64,000 bases of DNA from an uncultured Phocaeicola sp. GTDB lineage: Bacteria; Bacteroidota; Bacteroidia; Bacteroidales; Bacteroidaceae. Location of the stretch: the NCBI GenBank assembly GCA_944320135.1, contig CALUGI010000004.1, positions 62,001 to 126,000 on the forward strand, in the 5' to 3' direction. The position numbers were made by a program, and so were the translations under genes. The notes under the pieces were generated by a model, which saw only the letters and a list, made by a program, of their open reading frames with translations, made no database searches and had not been told where the DNA came from. Of this stretch, positions 37,206-45,187 are shown piece after piece (position 1 is the first letter of the stretch; every line of letters begins with the position of its first letter).

Positions 37206-38171
37206 ATGAGAACATACACGAACGTCTTCGACTTGGGAGACTTGAAAACCGCACTGGCGGAAGCGTTTGAGATAAAGAAAGACCGCTACAAGTACGAAAC
37301 GCTGGGCAAGCGCAGGACTTGCCTGCTGATTTTCTTCAACAACAGCCTGCGCACCCGCCTGAGCACGCAGAAGGCGGCGCGCAATTTGGGCATGGACGTA
37401 ATCGTGCTCGACGTGAACCAGGGCGCATGGAAGCTGGAAACCGAGCGCGGAGTGGTGATGGACGGCGACAAAAGCGAGCATCTTCTGGAGGCGATTCCGG
37501 TGATGGCCTCCTATTGCGACATCATAGGAGTGCGCTCGTTCGCCCGCTTCGAGAGCCGCGAAGACGACTACACGGAAAAGATTCTGAACCAATTCATCCA
37601 GTATTCCGGAAAGCCGGTGTTCTCTATGGAAGCGGCCACGGGACATCCCCTGCAGGCGTTCGCCGACTTGATTACCATCGAAGAATATAAAAGGAAAGAA
37701 CGCCCGAAAGTGGTGCTGACATGGGCGCCCCATCCGCGCGCGCTCCCGCAGGCCGTCCCCAACTCTTTCGCCGACTTCATGAACGAGGCCGACGTGGATT
37801 TCGTCATCACTCATCCGCAGGGATACGAGCTCGACCCGAAGTTCGTGCGCGGGGCGAAAGTGGAATACGACCAGATGAAGGCGTTTGAAGGGGCGGACTT
37901 CATCTATGCGAAAAACTGGGCCTGTCCGGGAGTGACCTGTCCGGAAGACTACGGGAAAGTGCTCAGCAAAGACATGGGATGGACGGTGGACGAGGCGCAC
38001 ATGGCCGTGACGAACGACGCGTTCTTCATGCACTGCCTTCCCGTCCGCCGCAACATGATTGTAACGGACGACGTAATCGAAGCGCCCACTTCGCTGGTTA
38101 TTCCGGAAGCCGCCAACCGCGAGATTTCCGCCACGGTGGTGCTGAAACGGATGCTGCAGGACTTGGCATAA
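37206..38171 (+). CDS. argF': N-succinyl/N-acetyl-ornithine carbamoyltransferase
   Basis: A 321-residue carbamoyltransferase of the Bacteroidota arginine pathway. The carbamoyl-phosphate motif is FFNNSLRTRLSTQ; LPVRRNMIV lies near the C-terminus. The B. fragilis enzyme acts on N-succinyl-ornithine, and a Pro at residue 90 was shown to decide this against N-acetyl-ornithine (Glu in the acetyl enzyme). Here residue 90 is Ser (in DGDKSEHLLEAIP), so the substrate is less certain; succinyl remains the default by clade. It follows proA. Confidence 0.9.
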   Translation: MRTYTNVFDLGDLKTALAEAFEIKKDRYKYETLGKRRTCLLIFFNNSLRTRLSTQKAARNLGMDVIVLDVNQGAWKLETERGVVMDGDKSEHLLEAIPVMASYCDIIGVRSFARFESREDDYTEKILNQFIQYSGKPVFSMEAATGHPLQAFADLITIEEYKRKERPKVVLTWAPHPRALPQAVPNSFADFMNEADVDFVITHPQGYELDPKFVRGAKVEYDQMKAFEGADFIYAKNWACPGVTCPEDYGKVLSKDMGWTVDEAHMAVTNDAFFMHCLPVRRNMIVTDDVIEAPTSLVIPEAANREISATVVLKRMLQDLA

Positions 38172-38236
38172 AAACGCCTCCGCTTTTAAAGCGAAACGTG
38201 CGGGCGTTCCGGTCGGAACGTCCGCACGTTTGCCGC
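38168..38236. repeat. Repeat array (copy 9) forming the argF'/lipoprotein terminator
   Basis: Three units: AAACGCCTCCGCTTTTAAAG, GAAACGTGCGGGCGTTCCGG, GGAACGTCCGCACGTTTGCC. The second (38194-38210) and third (38215-38231) are complementary over 17 nt with one mismatch, a strong bidirectional terminator. Confidence 0.7.
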
Positions 38237-38243
38237 AAGCCCG

Positions 38244-39291
38244 TCAGCGAACCGGGCCGACATACGTCTTCGACGTATCCAACTCGATATAAGCCTTTTC
38301 CACGGTGAAGAAGGTGCCTATCGTGCCGTCGGCCGGAAGGTTCGTCACCGTGCAGGTGTAATAATACGTTTCGCCTTCGGCCGTGGTGTAATATGCCGTC
38401 ATCACTCCGACATTTCCTTGGCGGACAAACTTCAAGTCCACCTCCACATTCCGCATAAAGGTGTTGAAATCGTCGATGTTGAAGTCAAAATCAAAGCTGA
38501 TGGTGTGGCCCTCTCCCTCTTGAGCGTCCGTCCATCCATACCAGTCCGCACGCATCACCGCATATTCCACATAGCCCTCATCGCCGCGACGCTTGCCGTT
38601 GGACACCACAAACACGTAGTTGTGCGGATAGGCTGCGCCGTCGCTATGATTGGCGAACCGGTATTCAAACTCGCCGTCGCCGTCTATCGTCTCCACATCC
38701 GACAGTTCTTCCCACATCGCGGAGGTATAGTCCGTCTTGCCGACCGTCACGATGACCTCTTCTTCCGCATCCTCGCCCCGAATGGCACCCACGTATGTTG
38801 CCGAAGTCCTCAGCTCGATGTAAGACTTCTCCACGGTGAAGAAGGTGCCTATCGTGCCGTCGGCCGGAAGGTTCGTCAATGTGCAGGTATAATAATACGT
38901 CTTTCCCTGGGCAGTGGTGTAGTGTGCCGTCATCGTCCCTCCGGTTCCCCGGCGGACGAACCTCAAGTCCACCTCCGCATCCTGCATAAAAAGATTGAAA
39001 TCGCCGATGTTGAAGTCATACTCAAAGCTGATGGTGTGTCCCGGCCCTTCCTGTCCGTTCGTCCATCCGTACCAGTCGGCACGCATCACCGCATACTCTG
39101 CATAGCCCTCATCGCCGGGACGCTTGCCGTTGGACACCACAAACACGTAGTTATGCGGATAGGCTGCGCCGTCGCTGTGGTTGGTAAACTTGTATTCAAA
39201 CTCGCCGTCGCCGTCTATCGTCTCCACATCCGACAGTTCTTCCCACATCGCAGAAGTGTAATCCGTCTTGCCGATTGTCACAATGCCCCTT
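38244..39291. repeat. 531-bp in-frame tandem duplication
   Basis: The segment ending at about 38760 and the one from about 38775 to 39291 match without indels at a constant 531-nt offset (for example GCTTGCCGTTGGACACCACA at 38591 and 39122). They encode the two C-terminal domains of the lipoprotein. Confidence 0.85.
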
Positions 39292-40040
39292 TCCGGCACC
39301 TCGGTCTCGTCCTCTCCGATTCCGTCTTTATACACGTTCAGGTTCTCCATCCAGAACTCTTCCGGGCGGTTCTCTGCCCCATAGCCGATATACATAGCCG
39401 TAGCGGAAGCGGAAAGGAACTCGAACATTTGCCCGCACAGCGCTCCGTCAATCTCCGTCGTTCCGGCTTCTGCCCCGTCTTTGTACAGAGTATAAACGCC
39501 GTCCGCCATCTTGACGGCAAAATAATGCCATTCCCCATCGTTCAATCCGGAAAGTCCTTCGCTCAATGTCTGCCCGTCAAAAACAAGTCCCATCCTTTCC
39601 GTAACAACCAGTTTCCGGCCTTGAGCATCGTCTGCAAACGACACCAGCGCTCCGCTTCCGTCTGCCGCCCTCGAATGCGCATCGGTTTGCGCGTCCCCAT
39701 GCGCTCCGGGAAACTTCACCCATGCCGTGAAAGAGAAGCCCTCCACAAGCGGTCTGCCGGCAAGGGGATTGGCCGTCGAAACGTAGCCCCCGTCAAGATG
39801 CAGGACATTGCTTGCAAAGTCTTCGTCCCATACAAATTCCGGTTCACGGCCGCCTTCATAGGTTCCCGTCGCCATTGTCTCGTCAAGACCGTCGAAGGTA
39901 TATGAACCGACATTGGTCAGAATAGGAATTTCCGGCTTCGCTGCAGACGAATCTATGCCGTCGTCGTCAGAACAAGCGCATATACATAATGTCATCACGG
40001 CCGCAGCAAGAACATGCAGCCATCTCCTTCTTATATTCAT
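38244..40040 (-). CDS. LamG-like lipoprotein with duplicated C-terminal domain
   Basis: About 598 residues. Lipoprotein signal MNIRRRWLHVLAAAVMTLC ending in CAC-SDDD. A concanavalin A/LamG-like domain (about residues 45-250; GFSFTAWVKFPG, NDGEWHYFAVKM, YTLYKDG) is followed by two copies of a roughly 165-residue beta-rich domain starting TDYTSAMWEELSDVETIDG. The copies are encoded by a 531-bp tandem duplication. It is the last gene of the polysaccharide locus and may be a surface glycan-binding protein; no catalytic residues are seen. The start at 40040 fits the signal peptide; a longer frame does not. Confidence 0.78.
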   Translation of the reverse strand: MNIRRRWLHVLAAAVMTLCICACSDDDGIDSSAAKPEIPILTNVGSYTFDGLDETMATGTYEGGREPEFVWDEDFASNVLHLDGGYVSTANPLAGRPLVEGFSFTAWVKFPGAHGDAQTDAHSRAADGSGALVSFADDAQGRKLVVTERMGLVFDGQTLSEGLSGLNDGEWHYFAVKMADGVYTLYKDGAEAGTTEIDGALCGQMFEFLSASATAMYIGYGAENRPEEFWMENLNVYKDGIGEDETEVPERGIVTIGKTDYTSAMWEELSDVETIDGDGEFEYKFTNHSDGAAYPHNYVFVVSNGKRPGDEGYAEYAVMRADWYGWTNGQEGPGHTISFEYDFNIGDFNLFMQDAEVDLRFVRRGTGGTMTAHYTTAQGKTYYYTCTLTNLPADGTIGTFFTVEKSYIELRTSATYVGAIRGEDAEEEVIVTVGKTDYTSAMWEELSDVETIDGDGEFEYRFANHSDGAAYPHNYVFVVSNGKRRGDEGYVEYAVMRADWYGWTDAQEGEGHTISFDFDFNIDDFNTFMRNVEVDLKFVRQGNVGVMTAYYTTAEGETYYYTCTVTNLPADGTIGTFFTVEKAYIELDTSKTYVGPVR

Positions 40041-40163
40041 ACCGTTGAAGATTATTAAAAAGTTAACCATTAAAAAATGTCCGCAATCCCGACCGACAGT
40101 AAAAGCCTCCAAAATCATCCGACGACTCCGCAAGCCGGAAAGACATTCCGGACACTCAAAACT

Positions 40164-42194
40164 CTACTTCCGCAAGAAACGCTCGGCGCGCCCCGGAGAA
40201 AACAACTCCCAAAGCGATGCCACCGTCCATCCGGGAGCAAAAATATCATTGTAATAGCCCTTGCCGCCCTTGCCGTAGTCCCAATGCGTATGCTGCACCA
40301 CTTCGGGATAATATCCCGCCTTGCCTACGCCGCAAAGGAAGCCCTCACGGGGGAGCAGCTGCCGCATAGATGTGGAGATGACCTCCGCAAAATCAGCGAA
40401 ACGCGATTCGCCGCAAGACTTTGCAAGCCAGCGCAAGACATCCGCAAAGTCGAAAACGAACACATCGATATGGTTGTTCTCTACCGAAACGTTGCCCCAG
40501 CCGCGCGTTTTCAGCCCTATGTCGCCCAACATCTGTCCGGGAGCGAAAGGAACGTCCCACACATAATACCACGACAAGGCGAAGTAGGCCGCATCGCGGG
40601 CCAGCGACACATAGCGGGCCGCCTTCCCGCCCTCAGACACCAAAGCCAGGTAATAGACTGCCGTGGCCGCATAAAGCGAGGCTTCCTTGTCCTCGCAATT
40701 GGCGTCGAGGGTAGACGAAAAGAAATCCGCCTTCGAGATGATTTCCCTGTCCAGATAGTCTACCGTCCGTTCGGCACCCTTCAGATAACGCTTGTCCTTG
40801 AAGTATTTGTAGCCCATCACCAAGGGGAGAGTGGCGGAAGGCGTGCTGCCGCCCGTAGAGTCCACCACGGAAAAATCGTCACGGAACTTGCGCGGGAAAC
40901 TGCCGTCCGCGCCTTGCAGCTTCAGGAACATGTCGAGCATGGCGCGCACGCGCTTTTCCCATTCGGGATGCCTGCGGCCCTGCCGCTTCTCGTAGTCCAA
41001 ATAATAGAGGACGGCATACGCTCCTTCCGACTGGCGGCGTATGCTATGGACAGGCTCCACAACGCCGCTCCTGCACATCACCACTTCATTGAAAAAGCCC
41101 GCTTGTGAAAAGCCGTTCTTCAGGTAGGAATCGAACACGCTGTTCGCCTGCGTTGCCATATCGGGCAGGTTCTGCTGCTCCGCATACTCCAAGGCATTGA
41201 ACGCGTTGAGCAGCGTGCGGCCCACGAAGCCTACTTCCGCTTTCTCCGGACTGTCGCAGGCGGACACGCGCATATCCGGACTGGCATAATAGTTCAACGT
41301 TCCGGAAACGTAGGAGCCGGAGAAGTAGCCGCTCAAGACCTTCTTCACGTATTCCGGAGTATAGGCCGTATCCACAGGCTTCGGGCGGAACATGTCGAAG
41401 CTGTACTCCCACGTGCGACGCACGCATTCCGAGAAATCGGCGGCGTCCCTTTCAGACAATTTCCAAACGAGCGACACGCTTTCGCCCTTCCGCAAGAGCT
41501 GATATGCCTCCACAGCCGGAGCCAAAGTCAGCTTCCGGACGTAGCTCTTCGGAGCCTCCCGGTAGGGAAAGCCGTAAGCCAGCGACGTCTCGCCGTCCTC
41601 GTTCAGGAAGCCGGTATAGCCGATGGAGGTCTTTCCGGAGAGAATCACCTCACCCTCCTGACGGGCGGCCAGCGCGTCAGACTCGAAACTGTCAATCCGG
41701 ACAACCGACACGGAGCGGCCGTTCTTCTCGTCGAAGGCCGCAGTGAGCGGAGCGCTGAGACGGTCTTCACGAACTATCCAGCTGTCTGACGAATAAAACG
41801 AGGGAGCCTCTTCGGGAGAGCGCAGATTGCGGCGATACCAGAAGCCGGGCATGTAAAACAGACAGTCGTCATGCCGGAATCCGGTCTTCACCCGTTCTCC
41901 ATAATTAAAATACACGTTTTCTTCGGCAGCAAGGGTTACGGTGACACGCAGCCCAGTTTCAGTGGCAACCGTCTGCCTGCCGACCATTACCGGTATGCGT
42001 TCTGCCGGAACGCCGACGTACACCCCTTCCTGCAGCTTGCGGAACTCAAGCGGATATTCCCGCGCCGCATTGCCCGGAACTTTCAGAGAAAGCACGGCCG
42101 ACACGTCCTGCACGGAAACTTCCGCCGCACCCGTTTCCGCCCACGCAAAAGGCAGCAGGGCGCAAACCCACGACAATATTCTTTTTATCTTCAT
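40164..42194 (-). CDS. Putative six-hairpin glycosidase of unassigned family
   Basis: A 676-residue secreted protein with a signal peptide (MKIKRILSWVCALLPFAWA). A beta-rich N-terminal half (about residues 25-260) is followed by an alpha-helical half (about 290-670) with repeated aromatic and acidic segments (YAVLYYLDYEKRQG, KLQGADGSFPRKFRDD, YYVWDVPFAPGQ) of the (alpha/alpha)6-barrel type. I do not recognise a CAZy family with confidence. It sits between GH43 and the LamG lipoprotein in the polysaccharide locus, so a debranching or exo-glycosidase role is likely. Catalytic residues are not assigned. Confidence 0.7.
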   Translation of the reverse strand: MKIKRILSWVCALLPFAWAETGAAEVSVQDVSAVLSLKVPGNAAREYPLEFRKLQEGVYVGVPAERIPVMVGRQTVATETGLRVTVTLAAEENVYFNYGERVKTGFRHDDCLFYMPGFWYRRNLRSPEEAPSFYSSDSWIVREDRLSAPLTAAFDEKNGRSVSVVRIDSFESDALAARQEGEVILSGKTSIGYTGFLNEDGETSLAYGFPYREAPKSYVRKLTLAPAVEAYQLLRKGESVSLVWKLSERDAADFSECVRRTWEYSFDMFRPKPVDTAYTPEYVKKVLSGYFSGSYVSGTLNYYASPDMRVSACDSPEKAEVGFVGRTLLNAFNALEYAEQQNLPDMATQANSVFDSYLKNGFSQAGFFNEVVMCRSGVVEPVHSIRRQSEGAYAVLYYLDYEKRQGRRHPEWEKRVRAMLDMFLKLQGADGSFPRKFRDDFSVVDSTGGSTPSATLPLVMGYKYFKDKRYLKGAERTVDYLDREIISKADFFSSTLDANCEDKEASLYAATAVYYLALVSEGGKAARYVSLARDAAYFALSWYYVWDVPFAPGQMLGDIGLKTRGWGNVSVENNHIDVFVFDFADVLRWLAKSCGESRFADFAEVISTSMRQLLPREGFLCGVGKAGYYPEVVQHTHWDYGKGGKGYYNDIFAPGWTVASLWELFSPGRAERFLRK

Positions 42195-42267
42195 ACTCGC
42201 AACAAATAACGTTTGTAAATGATTTTTCCACTATTACGGACATCCGGCCTTGCCCGAAGCGGCCTGA

Positions 42268-42335
42268 CGGAAAACGCCGCCGCATTCCGGCCGAAACGCC
42301 GGGGCGTTTTGAAAAAAACCGCCGGGCAATCGCCG
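42268..42335. repeat. Repeat array (copy 10) inside the polysaccharide operon
   Basis: Units GGAAAACGCCGCCGCATTCC, GAAACGCCGGGGCGTTTTG, AAACCGCCGGGCAATCG. AAAACGCC (42271-42278) pairs with GGCGTTTT (42303-42310), giving a hairpin between GH43 and the next gene that may reduce downstream expression. Confidence 0.6.
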
Positions 42336-42346
42336 TCCGAGCCGTA

Positions 42347-43333
42347 TCAATAACTTTGATAGGTCTGGTAAGGGACAATGACTTCCTCCTTGCTTACCGC
42401 TATGTTGTAAATGCCGTTCGCAGCCTTCGACATGTGCAAGGGCACGATGCGGGTGTAGCGGGGATTGACGACGGTCTCCGAGTTGTGGACATGGTACACG
42501 TAATAATACAGCCCGTCCTTTCCCCGGAAGAAATCGCCGTGCCCGGACCCGTTCTCGCCCACCGTTTCGCGGCTGATGACGGGGTTTCCCTTATACTTGG
42601 TCCACGGCCCCATAGGAGAACTGGCGGTGGCATACCCCACTGCATAGTCGGCGCTCATGTAATGGTTGGCCGAATAGAACAGATAATACACGCCGTCCAG
42701 CTTGACCACCGTCGGGCCTTCCATGACCGGGTCGGAAGGATAGCTCTGCGTGTTCTCCCACGCCTCAGTGATCCACAGGCACTGCCGCCGGGTGTCGGCC
42801 TTGACGGTGCCCGTTTCCATGTCGAATTCCGCTGCCCAGATGTAGTTTCCGCCGTTGAAACGGACGTAATAGAGATAATACTTCCCGTCATTGTCCTTGA
42901 ACAGGAACGGGTCTATGTTCTTTTCCGAACTGTCTATTGCCCTGAAAGGATATTGCCGGAACGGTCCGGTCACCCCGCTCCCTTTGGCAAGAGCCGTCTG
43001 CTCGTCGGCCGTATAAGCAAGATACCACGCTCCGCCGTCCTGAAACCATTGGGGCGCCCAGAATCCGGCGTCTCCATAAGTGTTGCCTTTGTTCAGGATG
43101 AAGCGGTTCACGTCGGGAGTGCCTGTCGTCCACTCATGCAAGTCTTTCGACATCAGCACGGTAAACCCCGGCACAACCTGCGAGCCGGTGCCCGTCATAT
43201 AATAGGTGTCGCCGTCCAGCACAACGGTAGGGTCGGCATATACAATATTCTGCCGCTGCACGCTCTGGCTCGCAGATTCGCAGCTCAACATCGTGAAAGC
43301 GGAAACGCCGCATAAGAATGTTTTGATATTCAT
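42347..43333 (-). CDS. Glycoside hydrolase family 43 lipoprotein
   Basis: About 328 residues with a lipoprotein signal (MNIKTFLCGVSAFTMLSC). The five-bladed beta-propeller of GH43 shows the three catalytic acids: Asp base in YADPTVVLDGD (near residue 34), a second Asp in NIDPFLFKDNDGKYYLYY, and the Glu acid in VMEGPTVVKLDGVYYLFY. GH43 enzymes are usually arabinofuranosidases, xylosidases or arabinanases; the substrate cannot be decided here. The start at 43333 gives the signal peptide. It directly follows susD. Confidence 0.88.
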   Translation of the reverse strand: MNIKTFLCGVSAFTMLSCESASQSVQRQNIVYADPTVVLDGDTYYMTGTGSQVVPGFTVLMSKDLHEWTTGTPDVNRFILNKGNTYGDAGFWAPQWFQDGGAWYLAYTADEQTALAKGSGVTGPFRQYPFRAIDSSEKNIDPFLFKDNDGKYYLYYVRFNGGNYIWAAEFDMETGTVKADTRRQCLWITEAWENTQSYPSDPVMEGPTVVKLDGVYYLFYSANHYMSADYAVGYATASSPMGPWTKYKGNPVISRETVGENGSGHGDFFRGKDGLYYYVYHVHNSETVVNPRYTRIVPLHMSKAANGIYNIAVSKEEVIVPYQTYQSY

Positions 43334-43362
43334 AAACGTCATAGCTTTAAAAATCATTGTTT

Positions 43363-45174
43363 TTATTGGTATCCTTCATTTTGCACCATGTTCGGATTCA
43401 TCTCCATCTCGCGCGCCGGAACGGGCAGCACCCAATAGTTGTCTCCTCCCCACGTGTACGAGTAAGTGTTCTCGCCCCACACCTGGCACATGCCGTTGGT
43501 GCCACCGTCCGGCTTGTAGAACTTCAGGTCTTTCCATGTTTTCCAACGTATCTCGTCGAAAAACACCACGTCTTCGCCAAGCAGCTCCCAATGGCACTCG
43601 TTCATGATGCGCCGGCGCATGTCGTCTTTTCCGCTTACCGCAGTCGCCGCATTGGAGTCCAGCGGCTGCGCGCCCGCACGGTTGCGCACCTCGTTCACCT
43701 TGTTTATGGCCTCCGGCGTATCTCCCAGCTCGTTCAAGGCTTCCGCCCAGTTGAGCAACACTTCCGCATAGCGGATAAACGGCAGGTCGAGGGAAGAATA
43801 AAAAGTCATGGCCTCCATTCCCTCTCCCACGAACTTCCGGTTCACGTAATATGCCATAGACGCGACATCCGTCTGCAAATCATACACAGGAGCCATCACC
43901 TCGCGGTACGGAACGCGCATGGTATATTCGGCGGGAGTGCCGGAGCGTCCGCCCAGATAAGTGCTGTAAGGCGTAATGACAGACATGGCCAGACGAGGGT
44001 CACGGTTTGCGTAAGCCGCCTTGACCCTGGCTTCGTTCCCCGGAGTGACGTACTTCGACATGTCCGCTCCCCTGCCTCTGTAAAGTTCCTTCTCGTCTTC
44101 CGTCGCGTCATCGCGGAGGAAATACACGCTGCGCGCCTCAGGGCTCATCTCGTTATATCCGGGGATATAGTCGTTCCAGTCAAACTTGCTGCCGTCCGCA
44201 TTCTCATAAGTGTCCACGAAGCAAGGATTGACGATGTAGTTCGTCCAGCCGATGCCCGTGCCCGTGCCGTCGTCAGGCATGCTTCGCGTGCCGTAGCTCC
44301 CGTTCTTCACGGAGGCGCATTCGCCGTCGTTCTCGCTTGAGCACTGCAGGGAGAATATCATCTCGTCGCACCGCTCGTTCTCTTCCTTGAACAATTGCTT
44401 GTATGATTCGGCCCCGGAAGCGGTGTACAGGCTGTAGCCGCATTTCTTCACCGCCTCAAAGTCATCGGCAGCCTTTTTCCATTCTTTTTTCCACAGATAC
44501 ACCTTGCCGCGCAAAGCGTATGCGGCTCCCTTCGTGACGTGTCCGTAGTCTGCATCTTCCGCGCCATACTTGTCCGGAAGGTTGGAGTCGTTGATACACG
44601 AAGTCAAGTCTTCTATCAAGTAATCCCATATCTCATCCTGCGTAGAACGGGCCAGCTGCGCCTTGTCAGTCTCCTTGACGGGTTCTGTATAGTAAGGGAC
44701 TCCGCCATACAGGATGTTCAGCCTGTAATACCACCACGAACGCAAGAAACGACATTCCGAGACCAAACGGGATGCCTTGGCCTCATCCATGCCAGGAACG
44801 GCAGGCAAGTTGGCTATCACATCGTTGGCCCGCAAAATGCCTCCATAGTAGGTCTTCCACCAACGCTCGCTTCCCCGGTCGCTGTTCGACGAGTTGGTGC
44901 CGAACAAGAAGTCCAATCCGCCTATCCAGTTGCGGTCAAGGTCCATCATTGACGACCAAACGTCAAACCAACCGACCCATCCGTCATTGTACCCTTCATA
45001 CAGCACGTTATATACTCCCGTCACCGTTTGTTCCGCCAAAGTCGGGTTCGTCCACACGTCACTCTCACTGGCAGAATTCGACGGAGTAAGGTCCATATCC
45101 ACACAACCGACACAGCAGCCGAATCCCAGAATCCACGCCAGCCTTTTGCAATATTCTTTTGTCATGATTCTCAT
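43363..45174 (-). CDS. SusD/RagB-family nutrient-binding lipoprotein
   Basis: About 603 residues. Lipoprotein signal MRIMTKEYCKRLAWILGFGC with Cys-Val-Gly-Cys, then the TPR-rich SusD fold with EANDVI/PAVPGM-like loops, ECRFLRSWWYYRLNILYGGVP and the C-terminal RRRIMNECHWELLGED. It caps the SusC pore and binds glycan. The ATG at 45174 has an A/G-rich site upstream; another at 45165 is possible. Thirteen nt separate it from the susC stop. Confidence 0.93.
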   Translation of the reverse strand: MRIMTKEYCKRLAWILGFGCCVGCVDMDLTPSNSASESDVWTNPTLAEQTVTGVYNVLYEGYNDGWVGWFDVWSSMMDLDRNWIGGLDFLFGTNSSNSDRGSERWWKTYYGGILRANDVIANLPAVPGMDEAKASRLVSECRFLRSWWYYRLNILYGGVPYYTEPVKETDKAQLARSTQDEIWDYLIEDLTSCINDSNLPDKYGAEDADYGHVTKGAAYALRGKVYLWKKEWKKAADDFEAVKKCGYSLYTASGAESYKQLFKEENERCDEMIFSLQCSSENDGECASVKNGSYGTRSMPDDGTGTGIGWTNYIVNPCFVDTYENADGSKFDWNDYIPGYNEMSPEARSVYFLRDDATEDEKELYRGRGADMSKYVTPGNEARVKAAYANRDPRLAMSVITPYSTYLGGRSGTPAEYTMRVPYREVMAPVYDLQTDVASMAYYVNRKFVGEGMEAMTFYSSLDLPFIRYAEVLLNWAEALNELGDTPEAINKVNEVRNRAGAQPLDSNAATAVSGKDDMRRRIMNECHWELLGEDVVFFDEIRWKTWKDLKFYKPDGGTNGMCQVWGENTYSYTWGGDNYWVLPVPAREMEMNPNMVQNEGYQ

Positions 45175-45187
45175 ATCTTCTTTTCTT

